A DNA stretch of 64,000 nucleotides from Flavisolibacter nicotianae (GTDB lineage: Bacteria; Bacteroidota; Bacteroidia; Chitinophagales; Chitinophagaceae): the NCBI RefSeq assembly GCF_003628535.1, contig NZ_RBCI01000011.1:112627-176626 (forward strand), given 5' to 3'. Position numbers and translations under genes: made by a program. Shown in pieces: positions 47,185 to 56,761 of this stretch. How positions within the stretch are numbered: position 1 is the first letter of the stretch; each line of letters starts with the position of its first letter. The notes under the pieces are model-generated. The model had not been told where the DNA came from. It saw nothing but the letters and a program-made list of their open reading frames with translations, and did no database searches.

Positions 47185-48459
47185 TTATAATTCCGGGTAC
47201 AGCGGAAAGCCGCCCATCAGCTCATGCACCTCGCCGGACACGCGGCTGACAAGGGCTGTATCGTCAATATTCATTAAGACTTTGTCGATCAGGTCCACCA
47301 CGGTTTGCATGTGTTCTTCCTTCAATCCTCTTGAGGTAATCGCCGGTACACCTACACGGATTCCCGATGTGACAAAGGGACTTTTGTCGTCAAACGGAAC
47401 CGCGTTTTTATTCAGGGTGATGTGTGCCTTATCCAGGGTTTCCTGTGCTTTTTTGCCGGTGATATTTTTGTTCCGCAGGTCAATCAGCATCAGGTGATTG
47501 TCGGTGCCTTTGCTGATCAGGTGGTATTCTTTCGCCACGAAGGCTTTGGCCATGGCCTGTGCATTGGCCTGAACCTGCCTGGCATACGTCGTGAAATTAT
47601 CGGTCAGGATTTCGCCAAAGGCAACGGCTTTGGCGGCGATCACATGCTCCAGCGGACCGCCCTGTGAACCCGGGAAAACCGCCAGGTCAAGCAGCTGGCT
47701 CATGGTGCGCAGATTGCCCTTGGGATCTTTGATGCCCCAGGGATTTTCGAAGTCATGGCGCAGCATGATAATGCCGCCACGGGGCCCGCGCAGGGTTTTA
47801 TGCGTTGTTGAGGTAACGATGTGACAATGGTCGAACGGGTCGTTCAGCAAACCTTTGGCAATCAACCCCGCCGGGTGGGCGATGTCGGCAAAGACGATTG
47901 CTCCGATTTCGTCGGCCACTTTTCGGATGCGGGCATAGTCCCAGTCGCGGCTGTAAGCCGAGGCGCCGCAAATAATCATTTTGGGTTTCTCCGCCCGGGC
48001 CTTTGCTTCCAGTTGGTCGTAATCGATCAGCCCTTCGGGTGTGACGCCATAGTGAATGGCATGGTAGGTTTTGCCGCTGAAATTGGCGGGACTTCCGTGT
48101 GTCAGGTGGCCACCCATGCTCAGGTCGAGACCCATGAATTTTTCGCCCGGCTTCATCACGGCCAGGAACACCGCACCATTGGCCTGGGCGCCGCTATGCG
48201 GCTGTACATTGGCCCAGCTACAGTTGAAGATTTTCTTCAGGCGTTCGATGGCCAGCGTTTCCACTTCGTCCACCACTTCGCAACCGCCATAATAACGGCG
48301 GCCGGGATAGCCTTCGGCGTATTTGTTGGTCAGGACGTTGCCCATGGCCTGCATCACCTGGAGAGACGTGAAATTTTCCGATGCAATTAATTCAATGCCG
48401 TTGCGCTGGCGTTCCAGTTCTTTCCGGATAATGTCGAAGACCTGTGTATCTCTTTGCAT
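47185..48459 (-). CDS. glyA: serine hydroxymethyltransferase
   Basis: Converts serine and tetrahydrofolate to glycine and methylene-THF, using PLP. A 424-residue protein starting [18 protein letters not shown]. Motifs are [10 protein letters not shown], the tetrahydrofolate-binding region [20 protein letters not shown] and PLP-lysine K221 in [13 protein letters not shown]. The start at 48459 aligns with the family; codons upstream to 48744 belong to an unrelated open frame. It is divergent from the nucleotidyltransferase gene. Confidence 0.96.
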   Translation of the reverse strand: MQRDTQVFDIIRKELERQRNGIELIASENFTSLQVMQAMGNVLTNKYAEGYPGRRYYGGCEVVDEVETLAIERLKKIFNCSWANVQPHSGAQANGAVFLAVMKPGEKFMGLDLSMGGHLTHGSPANFSGKTYHAIHYGVTPEGLIDYDQLEAKARAEKPKMIICGASAYSRDWDYARIRKVADEIGAIVFADIAHPAGLIAKGLLNDPFDHCHIVTSTTHKTLRGPRGGIIMLRHDFENPWGIKDPKGNLRTMSQLLDLAVFPGSQGGPLEHVIAAKAVAFGEILTDNFTTYARQVQANAQAMAKAFVAKEYHLISKGTDNHLMLIDLRNKNITGKKAQETLDKAHITLNKNAVPFDDKSPFVTSGIRVGVPAITSRGLKEEHMQTVVDLIDKVLMNIDDTALVSRVSGEVHELMGGFPLYPEL

Positions 48460-48706
48460 GTTTTTACATTTTTGCGCAGCGAACAGGAGGAGCGGATTGT
48501 TCAACAAAACGGCATTCTTTGCGAATCCCGTTGCGATCTTCTGTTGGCTGCGGTTAAGGCGGTGCAAAAATAAGCCCCGGCAGACAAGAACCGGCAACTT
48601 GTTTCGTTGGAAGAAAAAGCAGTAATTTCGACCGCCTAATTTTTCACGATTGTTCATGATGACGTGAAGAGTGAAACAGTGGTTCGACTCATCGAAATAC
48701 GATTCA

Positions 48707-49699
48707 ATGAAAGCAATAATTCCCGTAGCAGGTGCCGGTACCAAGCTTCGTCCTCATACCTATACTCAACCCAAAGCGCTAATTCCCCTTGCCGGTAAAA
48801 CGGTTCTCAGCATCATTATCGACCAGTTGCTGGAAGGAGGCATTCGGGAATACGTGTTTGTCGTAGGCTACCTGGGCGAGAAGATCCAGGACTATGTGCG
48901 GCTGAATTACCCGGATATCACCGCCCATTTTATTTACCAGAACGACCGCCAGGGCATCGGTCATGCCATCCGCCTTACCCGCAACCTGGTGGAAAACGAT
49001 GAGGTGATGATCGTGCTGGGCGATACCATCGCCGATTACGACGTGAAGGCCGTCATTCAAAGCGATACGTCCATGATCGGTATTAAAAAAGTGGATGACC
49101 CGCGCAGCTTTGGCGTGGCCGAGATCTGCGAAGACGCCGAAGTGTCGCATGTTGTGGAAAAACCGCATATCCCCAAAAGCAACCTGGCGCTGGTGGGCAT
49201 TTATAAAATCAAAGAAACCTCGATGCTGTTTGAGTGCCTGGAGGCCAACATCAGCCAGGGGATCAAAACCCACGGCGAATACAGCATTACCGATGCCATC
49301 GACTGCATGATCCGCAAGGGGGCTGCCTTCAAGGCGTTCAAAGTGGCGTCCTGGTTCGATTGCGGCAAGCGGGATACCCTGCTGGAGTCAAACGCTACGC
49401 TGCTGAAAAAATTCGGTTCGAAAGCCGAACCGTCACCCGCTTATGAAAATACGGTGATGATCCAGCCGGTGAGCATCGGCAAGGGGTGTGCCATCAAGAA
49501 TTCCATCATTGGCCCCAACGTGACGATTGGCGACAATACGAACATCGATTATTCCATTATCAAAAATTCCATCATCGGTGCTTACTCCAACCTGTTTGAT
49601 ATCGTGCTGGACGATTCGCTCATTGGAAGCGATACGGTGATCCGCGGCGAAACCCGCACGCTGAACATCGGCGACAATACCGACATTGACCTGGGATGA
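48707..49699 (+). CDS. sugar nucleotidyltransferase
   Basis: A 330-residue NDP-sugar pyrophosphorylase (NTP_transferase plus left-handed beta-helix). The N-terminal motif [20 protein letters not shown] has Lys where most have Arg in Gx[16 protein letters not shown] and [10 protein letters not shown] (metal/phosphate loop) follow. C-terminal hexapeptide repeats ([20 protein letters not shown]) form a beta-helix. It resembles glucose-1-phosphate thymidylyl/uridylyltransferases such as RmlA-like or archaeal enzymes. It is not adjacent to other sugar genes, so the sugar is unclear. Confidence 0.88.
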   Translation: MKAIIPVAGAGTKLRPHTYTQPKALIPLAGKTVLSIIIDQLLEGGIREYVFVVGYLGEKIQDYVRLNYPDITAHFIYQNDRQGIGHAIRLTRNLVENDEVMIVLGDTIADYDVKAVIQSDTSMIGIKKVDDPRSFGVAEICEDAEVSHVVEKPHIPKSNLALVGIYKIKETSMLFECLEANISQGIKTHGEYSITDAIDCMIRKGAAFKAFKVASWFDCGKRDTLLESNATLLKKFGSKAEPSPAYENTVMIQPVSIGKGCAIKNSIIGPNVTIGDNTNIDYSIIKNSIIGAYSNLFDIVLDDSLIGSDTVIRGETRTLNIGDNTDIDLG

Positions 49700-49802
49700 G
49701 AAAGAGGTTCACGAGTTCAAAAGTTTGTGCATAAGCAAAAAAACAAAAGGCACATCCTGCCAGGCCAACCTTGAAACCCAACTCGTGAACTATTTTTACC
49801 CG

Positions 49803-50765
49803 ATGTTTTCCAATCGAATCACCCAGCTTTTTGGCATCGAAGTCCCTATCATACAGGCCGGCATGATCTGGGCCAGTGGCTGGAAGCTGGCGAGTGCGGT
49901 GAGCAAGGCCGGCGGACTGGGAATCATCGGTGCCGGCAGCATGTACCCCGATACCCTGCGGGAGCATATTCAAAAATGCAAGGCTGCGACCACTAAGCCT
50001 TTTGCCGTCAATGTTCCTTTGCTTTACCCCGACCTCGACAAACATATCCAGGTCATCATCGACGAAGGCGTGAAGATTGTTTTCACCTCCGCCGGCAATC
50101 CCAAGACCTGGACGCAGCATTTCAAACAACACGGTCTAACGGTGGTGCATGTGGTCAGCAGCAGCAAGTTTGCGATCAAGGCCCAGGAAGCCGGCTGCGA
50201 TGCCGTGGTGGCCGAAGGTTTTGAAGCCGGCGGGCACAACGGACGTGAGGAAACCACCACGTTTGTACTGCTGCCGGTAGTGAGCGGCGCGGTGCAAATA
50301 CCGGTGATAGCGGCGGGAGGCATTGCCACCGGCCGCCAGATGCTGGCTGCGATGGTGCTGGGTGCCGAAGGGGTGCAGATCGGGACCCGTTTTGTGGCGA
50401 GCGAAGAAGCGTCTTCCCATGCTGCATTTAAGCAGGCGGTGATCCATGCAGGCGAAGGCGATACGCAACTGATGCTGAAAAAACTAACCCCGGTGCGCCT
50501 GCTGAAAAACAAATTTTTTCAGGAGGTACAGCTGGCCGAGGCACGCGGCGCCGACGAAGCCGAACTGAAACAGATACTGGGCCGGGCCAGGGCCAAACTG
50601 GGAATGTACGAGGGCGGGCTGGAGGAAGGCGAACTGGAAATCGGCCAGGTCAGTGCCCTGGTGAAAGACATTCTTCCGGCAGGGCAGATCGTGCAGGATA
50701 TCTGGGAGGAGTTTACGGCTGCCTTGCAACATCCGCTGGCAAAGGAGCCGCAAAAGGTGCCGTGA
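49803..50765 (+). CDS. nitronate monooxygenase / FabK-like flavoprotein
   Basis: A 320-residue FMN TIM-barrel of the nitropropane dioxygenase family. It starts MFSNRITQLFGIEVPIIQAG at ATG 49803. The phosphate and flavin motifs are GGLGIIGAGS, EGFEAGGHNGR, VIAAGGIATGR and GAEGVQIGTRF. The family includes nitronate monooxygenases and the flavin-type enoyl-ACP reductase FabK; the GGHNG motif does not settle which. Since fabI is present at 25278, FabK would be redundant, so the monooxygenase is preferred. Its last 53 bases overlap the convergent RNA-ligase-like gene. Confidence 0.85.
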   Translation: MFSNRITQLFGIEVPIIQAGMIWASGWKLASAVSKAGGLGIIGAGSMYPDTLREHIQKCKAATTKPFAVNVPLLYPDLDKHIQVIIDEGVKIVFTSAGNPKTWTQHFKQHGLTVVHVVSSSKFAIKAQEAGCDAVVAEGFEAGGHNGREETTTFVLLPVVSGAVQIPVIAAGGIATGRQMLAAMVLGAEGVQIGTRFVASEEASSHAAFKQAVIHAGEGDTQLMLKKLTPVRLLKNKFFQEVQLAEARGADEAELKQILGRARAKLGMYEGGLEEGELEIGQVSALVKDILPAGQIVQDIWEEFTAALQHPLAKEPQKVP

Positions 50766-51300
50766 ACACGACGTCCCAGTTACGACCGTTGTGCTTCAGC
50801 AGCGACAGCCCGGCTGCATCAAACGATTCCCTGAAAATTTCCTGTTGAAAAAAGGGCCAGGCTTCTGCGAAATCTTTTTTGTGCAGGTCTCTCGTGGCAA
50901 TGGTGATGTGGGGGTGGAAGGGGCGGTTCTCGATCTTCATCCCGTACGCCGAATGGCGAAAAAAAGCGTCGGCGGTTTTCTTTACTGCCTGCAATGCGCT
51001 GCTTTCCCGGACGGCAACAAAGATCGTTCGCGGCCGGAAGGCTGAAAAATCGTTGGTGGTTAAGGGAAAAGGTGCAACCTGCTGTGCCAGTTTTTGCAGG
51101 TCCTGTTGCAGTGCGGACTCGTTTGCCCCCTCCATCCAGAACGGGGGGGCAAGTGTAATATGGGCGGGTGATTTCAGGCCCACCTTGCAGCCATAGTGTT
51201 CCTGCATTTGTTTTTTGTACACATGGATTTTTTCATTCAGCGTTGCCGGCAATACCACGGCAACGAAGTACATTTTTGCATCTGGCCGCCCCCTGTCCAT
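50713..51300 (-). CDS. 2'-5' RNA ligase family protein
   Basis: A 195-residue 2H phosphoesterase-superfamily protein with the two HxT motifs HITLAP and HITIAT. It starts MDRGRPDAKMYFVAVVLP at ATG 51300, with GGAAAGGAAC upstream as ribosome site. Family members act on 2',5'-linked or cyclic-phosphate RNA ends; the true substrate is unknown. It is convergent with the flavoprotein gene, overlapping it by 53 bases. Confidence 0.85.
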   Translation of the reverse strand: MDRGRPDAKMYFVAVVLPATLNEKIHVYKKQMQEHYGCKVGLKSPAHITLAPPFWMEGANESALQQDLQKLAQQVAPFPLTTNDFSAFRPRTIFVAVRESSALQAVKKTADAFFRHSAYGMKIENRPFHPHITIATRDLHKKDFAEAWPFFQQEIFRESFDAAGLSLLKHNGRNWDVVFTAPFAAPLPADVARQP

Positions 51301-51324
51301 GTACAGTTCCTTTCCGGCAAACAT

Positions 51325-51353
51325 AAAAAAACGCCTGCACAAGGCAGGCGTTT
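51325..51353 (-). terminator. terminator of the coiled-coil secreted gene
   Basis: On the minus strand AAACGCCTGC pairs with GCAGGCGTTT around ACAAG-type loop bases, followed by T residues, 16 bases after the stop at 51370. Confidence 0.85.
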
Positions 51354-51369
51354 CTCCCCGCAGCCGGTT

Positions 51370-52167
51370 TTATTTATCGTGGTCGATATCCAAGCCGTCT
51401 TCGTCTTTTTGCAGGGTAAAGTTGTCTTTGCCTTCCAGGAATTCCTTGTATTTCGCTGTGGCTTCCGCGGATAGCTTTTTGCCGTTCACCGTTAACTCCT
51501 TGCTCCGGTATTCGATTTTGTAGTTGCTTTTTTTATTGAGCAACCCGTCTGCATCAAGAGCGTTCACCAGGTTTTTGTAATTGGTGATTTCCTTGCGGGC
51601 TTTGGCGATATCTGCCTTGGCTTCCTTCATGGCTTTTTCGATCTGGGGCTGAATGCCTGCGAGTTCCTCCTTCATTTTTTTCATGTCGATCTCTTTCACT
51701 TTTTCCATTTCCACTTTTGCCTTTTCCAGTTCCGCCTTTACTTTTTCCATGTCCGCTTTGGCAAGCGACTCACTGATTTCTTTTTTCATTTTCTCGCTGT
51801 CGATCTCCTTCAGGGCTTTTTGCATTTCAAGATCGATCTTTTGCCTGTCCACCTCTTTCATGGAGCGGGCCAGTTCTTCCTTCATTTTTGCCATGTCCTG
51901 CTCCATGTTTTTCATGGCCTTGCGCACTTCGCTTTCGATCTTGTCGCGGTCCCATTCTTTCAGGGCCCGCTGCATTTCCATTTCACCTTTATCAATCTCG
52001 GTAAGGGCTTCGTCAAGGTCGCGGATCTTTTTTTGGTTCGACGGGATGGTATCGGCAGAAATCGCTTTGGTCTTGTTGCCGGTCGTTTGGGCAAAGGCGA
52101 CTGTCAGTACAAGGCCGCTGGCCAGCAACAGGAGGGGCAGGTTTTTGAAAAGAAATGCTTTTTTCAT
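51370..52167 (-). CDS. secreted charged coiled-coil protein
   Basis: A 265-residue exported protein with signal peptide MKKAFLFKNLPLLLLASG, ending FAQ (ATG 52167). The mature protein is a long Lys/Glu-rich coiled coil (about residues 40-195: KEEIDMKKMKEELAGIQPQI-like heptads and repeated MEKVK/ALKEID units). A short C-terminal domain ends in DEDGLDIDHDK. No family is recognised. It could be a periplasmic linker or chaperone-like protein; that is a guess from shape. Confidence 0.75.
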   Translation of the reverse strand: MKKAFLFKNLPLLLLASGLVLTVAFAQTTGNKTKAISADTIPSNQKKIRDLDEALTEIDKGEMEMQRALKEWDRDKIESEVRKAMKNMEQDMAKMKEELARSMKEVDRQKIDLEMQKALKEIDSEKMKKEISESLAKADMEKVKAELEKAKVEMEKVKEIDMKKMKEELAGIQPQIEKAMKEAKADIAKARKEITNYKNLVNALDADGLLNKKSNYKIEYRSKELTVNGKKLSAEATAKYKEFLEGKDNFTLQKDEDGLDIDHDK

Positions 52168-52391
52168 ATCCGGTTGATTTTTTCGGTTCAATACAAACCT
52201 ACGATGTGCTTCGTAAAGGAGGCTTACCGTTCATCAAGTTTTAGAAACGGCCGGCAGCGGGCTTTCGGTCTTCAGCCATGCGCTATCAGCAGGTTTATAT
52301 GTACCGGTTTCAGGCTTCGGAGCTGCTTGCTGACGGCCAATCGCCAAGAGCTGACAGCCGACAGCTGATTGCTTTCAGCTATATTTGTTCC

Positions 52392-52691
52392 ATGCTGGTA
52401 GACGACGCATTGATCGACAAACTTTCCCGCCTCTCCATGCTGGAGTTTGATGCCGCCGAGCGGGAGGAAATCAAGGCCGATCTGGAAAAAATGATCGGCT
52501 TCGTGGACAAGCTGAAAGAACTTGACACAACCGGTGTTGAGCCCCTGTTGCACATGGCCGGCGAGGTGAATGTGCTGCGCGAGGATGTGCCGGGCGGCAT
52601 GCTGACACAGGCCGAAGCCCTGCAGAACGCACCCCTGCACAACGAGGCTTTTTTCCTGGTACCGAAAGTGATCAAAAAGGACGAAGCCTGA
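52392..52691 (+). CDS. gatC: aspartyl/glutamyl-tRNA amidotransferase subunit C
   Basis: A 99-residue subunit C of the GatCAB complex, which amidates misacylated Glu-tRNA(Gln) and Asp-tRNA(Asn). It starts [20 protein letters not shown] at ATG 52392. Typical features are [28 protein letters not shown] and the late [10 protein letters not shown]. Its stop TGA shares a base with the next ATG, so it is coupled to the ABC ATPase gene. gatA and gatB are not in the window. Confidence 0.93.
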   Translation: MLVDDALIDKLSRLSMLEFDAAEREEIKADLEKMIGFVDKLKELDTTGVEPLLHMAGEVNVLREDVPGGMLTQAEALQNAPLHNEAFFLVPKVIKKDEA

Positions 52692-53389
52692 TGCAGCCGG
52701 TCATTCAGTTCGTGGATGTACGGAAAAATTACTACCTCGGCAAAGTGGCCATCGAAGTGCTAAAGGGCATTTCGCTCCGCATCTTTCCTAACGAATACGT
52801 TGCACTGATGGGCCCTTCGGGCTCGGGCAAGAGTACGCTGATGAACATCATCGGCTGCCTCGACACACCCACGGAAGGCGAGTACCTGCTGGCCGGCCAG
52901 AGCGTTGGCGGCATGGCCGAAGACAGCCTGGCCGACGTTCGCAACCAGGAGATCGGCTTCGTGTTCCAGCAATTTCATTTGCTGCCCCGCCTGACTGCCC
53001 TGGAAAATGTGGCCCTGCCGCTGGTATACGCCGGTGTTTCCAAAAAAGAGCGGACCGAAAGAGCAAAAGCGGCACTGGCCCTGGTTCACCTGTCCGACAG
53101 AAGCCACCACAAACCCAATGAACTTAGCGGCGGGCAGAACCAGCGGGTGGCCATTGCACGGGCCCTGATTAACAACCCGTCCATCATTCTGGCCGATGAG
53201 CCAACCGGCAACCTCGATTCGAAAACCTCGGGGGAGATCATGGACATTTTCGACCAAATTCATGCGGCGGGCAATACGGTTGTATTGGTGACTCACGAAG
53301 AAGACATTGCCGCCCATGCAAAACGAATGATCCGCTTAAAAGACGGCATGATCGAAAACGATGCGCCGATTATTGCCGCCGGGAGGTAG
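52691..53389 (+). CDS. LolD/MacB-type ABC transporter ATPase
   Basis: A 232-residue ATP-binding subunit. Walker [11 protein letters not shown]-loop [12 protein letters not shown], signature [15 protein letters not shown] and Walker [13 protein letters not shown] are all present. The family (LolD, MacB, FtsE-like) energises lipoprotein release or export permeases. No permease gene is adjacent; gatC is the upstream partner (overlapping by one base) and a cobalamin gene follows. Substrate unknown. Confidence 0.93.
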   Translation: MQPVIQFVDVRKNYYLGKVAIEVLKGISLRIFPNEYVALMGPSGSGKSTLMNIIGCLDTPTEGEYLLAGQSVGGMAEDSLADVRNQEIGFVFQQFHLLPRLTALENVALPLVYAGVSKKERTERAKAALALVHLSDRSHHKPNELSGGQNQRVAIARALINNPSIILADEPTGNLDSKTSGEIMDIFDQIHAAGNTVVLVTHEEDIAAHAKRMIRLKDGMIENDAPIIAAGR

Positions 53390-53454
53390 CAGGCGGATGC
53401 GAAAATCGCACTGCCGGATTTTTGAATTTTTAGTTTTGACCTTTGTAAAGACTT

Positions 53455-54021
53455 ATGGCATTTAAGATTTATACAAAAACAGGCGACAAGGGAAAGACAT
53501 CGCTGATCGGTGGCACCAAGGTTGCCAAAAGCGACAGCCGGATCGAAACCTACGGCACGGTGGATGAACTGAACTCCTGGATCGGGCACATCAACGACCG
53601 GTTGAACGACGCGGAATTGAAAAACGAGCTGCGGGAAATCCAGGACCGGCTGTTTACCATTGGTTCGGCGTTGGCCACCGATGGCGAAAAGGAACCGAAA
53701 ATGAAACTTCCCGACCTGCATACAAGCGACATTGCCTTCCTGGAGCACCGCATCGATGAAATGACGGCAGCACTACCGCCCATGAAGTCCTTCATCCTGC
53801 CCGGCGGTCATCCCGATGTTTCGGCCATTCATATTGTCCGCTGCGTCTGCCGCCGTGCCGAGCGTCTGGCAGTGGCCATGCAACAGGACAACCTGTTCGT
53901 AGATGAAAAAATAATCCAATATCTCAATCGTCTCAGCGATTACCTGTTTACACTGGCCCGCTACGTTGCCCAAAAACTGGGTGCCGAGGAAGTGCCCTGG
54001 CGCCCCCGGTTAAACCCCTGA
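53455..54021 (+). CDS. cob(I)yrinic acid a,c-diamide adenosyltransferase (PduO type)
   Basis: Transfers adenosyl from ATP to cobalamin, the last activation step of B12. A 188-residue PduO-type enzyme: KIYTKTGDKGKTSLIGGTKV (ATP-binding start), TYGTVDELNSWIG, HIVRCVCRRAERL and NRLSDYLFTLAR near the end. It lies 65 bases after the ABC gene. No corrin pathway genes are nearby. Confidence 0.93.
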   Translation: MAFKIYTKTGDKGKTSLIGGTKVAKSDSRIETYGTVDELNSWIGHINDRLNDAELKNELREIQDRLFTIGSALATDGEKEPKMKLPDLHTSDIAFLEHRIDEMTAALPPMKSFILPGGHPDVSAIHIVRCVCRRAERLAVAMQQDNLFVDEKIIQYLNRLSDYLFTLARYVAQKLGAEEVPWRPRLNP

Positions 54022-54101
54022 AATCGGGATTTGGCCGATGAATGCAAAGATTTCATGTGCCCTTAAAAAATTTTTTTCAAGAGGTTTCGTTATTTCCATA
54101 C

Positions 54102-54704
54102 ATGAAACTCTTCCACCTCTTACCCTTACTCGGATTAACTGTCAATTTTTCCGGAAAACAATTCCCTGACCAACCGCAGGCTTTTGTGAGCGCACAGGCC
54201 GGAGCCCCGGGTTCCGTTGTCTATAATGAAGGCGAAACGGTCATCCCGTGGACGGCTGAGCGAAAGCTGATGTGGGATGATTTTCTTTGCGAACCCAAAA
54301 AAGAAGGCGACGCTGTTGCATCGACCAGCACCTCGCTCGGGCTTTCCTATAAAGTGCGGGAGGGGCAACTGTCGTTTCATATCTCCTGTAATTTTTCGAA
54401 GGAAAAATCCTGGGGTGCCCTGAAAACCGAATATATCCTGGCCCACGAACAAGGACATTTCGACATTACCGAGATCCATGCCCGCAAGCTTTACGAGGCG
54501 TTGTACAATTATGAATACAACCCGGCAACGTTTAAAACCGATATTGCTGCGATCTACAACCGCATTGTGAAAGATAAGGAAGAGATGCAGGAAGCCTATG
54601 ACGGACTGACGGATCACAGCCGCCGCCGGGGTGTACAGGAAGAATGGCTGGAAAAGATCGATGGTTTGCTCAATGCAACGGAGATGTTTTCGACCTATCC
54701 CTAA
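54102..54704 (+). CDS. DUF922 family secreted zinc-binding protein
   Basis: A 200-residue exported protein with signal-like N-terminus MKLFHLLPLLGLTVNFSGKQ. The DUF922 core has WTAERKLMWDDFL and an HEQGHFDI motif (H115, E116, H119) like a gluzincin protease. No third zinc ligand is obvious. ATG 54102 is preferred to the longer frame from 54042. A strong terminator follows. Confidence 0.83.
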   Translation: MKLFHLLPLLGLTVNFSGKQFPDQPQAFVSAQAGAPGSVVYNEGETVIPWTAERKLMWDDFLCEPKKEGDAVASTSTSLGLSYKVREGQLSFHISCNFSKEKSWGALKTEYILAHEQGHFDITEIHARKLYEALYNYEYNPATFKTDIAAIYNRIVKDKEEMQEAYDGLTDHSRRRGVQEEWLEKIDGLLNATEMFSTYP

Positions 54705-54723
54705 AAAAAATTACGGCAACAAT

Positions 54724-54756
54724 AAAAAAATCCCGCTCTCGAGCGGGATTTTTTTA
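54724..54756. terminator. bidirectional terminator after the DUF922 gene
   Basis: AAAAAAATCCCGCTC pairs with its complement across TCG, 20 bases after the stop; convergent with the deoxynucleoside kinase gene on the other side. Confidence 0.88.
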
Positions 54757-54788
54757 AGATATGATTTCCGGCAAAAGGAGTTTCCTGG

Positions 54789-55421
54789 CTAAAAAAGTCC
54801 GAAAAGCTGGGCGTCGATCAGGTTGATGACCTTACCGAGGTCTTCTTCTTTCTCGCCAAACTTGTTCTCGTCTCCGTTGATAATGAGCAGTGGTCCTTCG
54901 GTATAATTCTCGATCCACTTGTTGTAGTATTCGTTCAGGCGTTTCAGGTAATCGAGGCGGATATTTTCTTCGTATTCCCGTCCCCGTTTTTGGATCTGCC
55001 CAACCAGCGTGGGCACCGATGCCTGGATGTAAACCAGCAGGTCAGGCGGGTTTACCATTGCCTTCAGCGTCTGGAAGAATGAAAAATAGTTGTCGAAGTC
55101 GCGTTTACTCATCAGGCCCATTTCGTGAAGGTTTGGGGCAAAGATGTGCGCATCTTCATAGATCGTTCTGTCCTGGATCACGGTTTCCGTGCCCCGGTGA
55201 ATCTCGATCAGCTGGCCCAGGCGGCTTTGAAGGAAATAGATCTGCAACTGGAAACTCCAGCGGGGCATGTCTTCGTAAAAATCGTTCAGGTACGGGTTGT
55301 TCTCCACATCTTCAAAATGTGGGATCCATTTATAATGCTTGCTCAATTGCTGCGTCAGCGTGGTTTTTCCAGCACCAATGTTCCCGGCAACGGCTATGTG
55401 TTTTGGTTTGGCTGTTTTCAT
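54789..55421 (-). CDS. deoxynucleoside kinase
   Basis: A 210-residue kinase phosphorylating deoxynucleosides in salvage. The P-loop GNIGAGKTTLTQQL, IQDRTIYEDAHIF (the DRS/ERS catalytic motif region) and the late RGREYEENIRLDYLKRLNEY (lid) are present. It is typical of Bacteroidota dNK/dAK-dGK proteins; specificity cannot be read. A gap of 78 bases separates it from trpS upstream on the minus strand. Confidence 0.92.
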   Translation of the reverse strand: MKTAKPKHIAVAGNIGAGKTTLTQQLSKHYKWIPHFEDVENNPYLNDFYEDMPRWSFQLQIYFLQSRLGQLIEIHRGTETVIQDRTIYEDAHIFAPNLHEMGLMSKRDFDNYFSFFQTLKAMVNPPDLLVYIQASVPTLVGQIQKRGREYEENIRLDYLKRLNEYYNKWIENYTEGPLLIINGDENKFGEKEEDLGKVINLIDAQLFGLF

Positions 55422-55499
55422 GATATTCCCTGCCCTCGAGCAGAGTGAGGCTTTTTTAAGGCGTTAAAAATAGAGTTTTCCGGCTACTTGCAGGCAGTG

Positions 55500-56498
55500 T
55501 CAGAAATAATTTAATCCAACAAGTTTCCGCGTTTGCGCAATGGTTTCGCGGGCACTTTCTCTTGCTTTTTCGGCACCCTGCTCCACCACTTTTTTCAGGT
55601 AGGCTTCGTCTCTGCGGATGCTTTCCGCTTTTTCGCGGATCGGTGTAATGAAAGCCACCATGTCTTCCGCCAGTTGCTTTTTCATGTCGCCATAACGGAT
55701 GGCGGCATTGTTGAAGTCCTCGCGGAATTTTTGCACCGTGCTTTCTTCGCTCACGAGTTGCATCAGTTGAAAAAGGTTCTGAATGTAATCGGGCATTTCC
55801 GAATGGGGGGTCGTGGGACCGCTGTCGGTTTTGGCCTTCATGACTTTTTTCCGAATGAGGTCATTGTCATCGGCCAGGTACAGCGTGGCAAACTGGTTCT
55901 CGCTTTTGCTCATTTTGCCGGCACCATCGAGGCTGGGCACTTTTAGCAGGCTTTCGCCGAAGTTGAAGGCCTTTGGTTCCGGGAACAGTTCGCCGTAGCG
56001 GTGATTGAAGCGCTGGGCAAAATTGCGGGTGATCTCGAGGTGCTGTTCCTGGTCTTTGCCCACCGGTACATATTTGGCGCGGTGAATCAGGATATCCGCC
56101 GCCATGAGAACGGGATACGTGAGCAAGCCGGTGTTCACGTTATCGGGCTGCAGGCGCACCTTGTCCTTGAACGTAGGCGTTTTTTCCAGTTCGCCTTTGT
56201 AGGCCAGCATGTTCAGGTTCAGATAGAGTTCGGCAATTTCCGGTACGGTGCTTTGTACGTAGAGACAGACCTTCCCGGGGTCCAGTCCTGCGGCAATGTT
56301 TTCCGCCAGCACGTGCAGCACACTGTTGCGCAATTCCTTTGTATCGGGATGGGTGGTGAGGGAGTGCCAGTCGGCCACAAAAAAATAACAGTCATACTCC
56401 TCCTGCATGCGCACATAGTTGCGCATGGCGCCAAAATAATTGCCCAGGTGAAGATTCCCCGTGGGCCTGATACCGCTGACAACGATCTCCTTTTTCAT
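55500..56498 (-). CDS. trpS: tryptophanyl-tRNA synthetase
   Basis: Class I synthetase charging tRNA-Trp. A 332-residue protein starting MKKEIVVSGIRPTGNLHLGN, with HLGN (the HIGH equivalent), the KMSKS loop GKMSKSENQFA, and the tryptophan-pocket region TYPVLMAADILIHRAKYVPV. The start at 56498 lies seven bases after the TACTTTTG promoter box. The next region upstream is the 241-base repeat element. Confidence 0.96.
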   Translation of the reverse strand: MKKEIVVSGIRPTGNLHLGNYFGAMRNYVRMQEEYDCYFFVADWHSLTTHPDTKELRNSVLHVLAENIAAGLDPGKVCLYVQSTVPEIAELYLNLNMLAYKGELEKTPTFKDKVRLQPDNVNTGLLTYPVLMAADILIHRAKYVPVGKDQEQHLEITRNFAQRFNHRYGELFPEPKAFNFGESLLKVPSLDGAGKMSKSENQFATLYLADDNDLIRKKVMKAKTDSGPTTPHSEMPDYIQNLFQLMQLVSEESTVQKFREDFNNAAIRYGDMKKQLAEDMVAFITPIREKAESIRRDEAYLKKVVEQGAEKARESARETIAQTRKLVGLNYF

Positions 56499-56505
56499 AA
56501 GGCGG

Positions 56506-56513
56506 CAAAAGTA
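56506..56513 (-). promoter_or_regulatory. trpS -7 box, near-leaderless start
   Basis: TACTTTTG (TAnnTTTG) lies seven bases before the trpS ATG. A TTG 20 bases further upstream (within the left arm of the repeat element) could be the -33 part. Confidence 0.52.
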
Positions 56514-56519
56514 AGGAAA

Positions 56520-56760
56520 GCCCCCCTACCCCCCAAGGGGGATTGGCCAAACCACAAGGGCTTGCTTAAGCATGATGTCATGTTAGTACAATCATATTCT
56601 AAACGTTGAAGTGTGTGACGCAACGGAAGACGAGTTGAAATGCTGCTGCTGGTCACATAAAAGAATAACGCAGTCTTAAGGAAAGGCCGAGGCTTTGTTG
56701 TGTCATGCAAAAGCAAGGGTTTGTGGTTTGGCCACTTCCCCTTTGGGGGATCGAGGGGGC
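56520..56760. repeat. 241-bp element with inverted arms, copy 1
   Basis: The left arm (GCCCCCCTACCCCCCAAGGG from 56520) and right arm (reverse complement GCCCCCTCGATCCCCCAAAG to 56760) both continue to GGCCAAACCACAA. The core holds GTGTGTGACGCAAC (56611-56624) and CTGGTCACATAAAAGA (56649-56664). It fills the gap between trpS and the LptF/G gene. Same layout and length as 60052-60292. Confidence 0.72.
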
Positions 56761-56761
56761 A

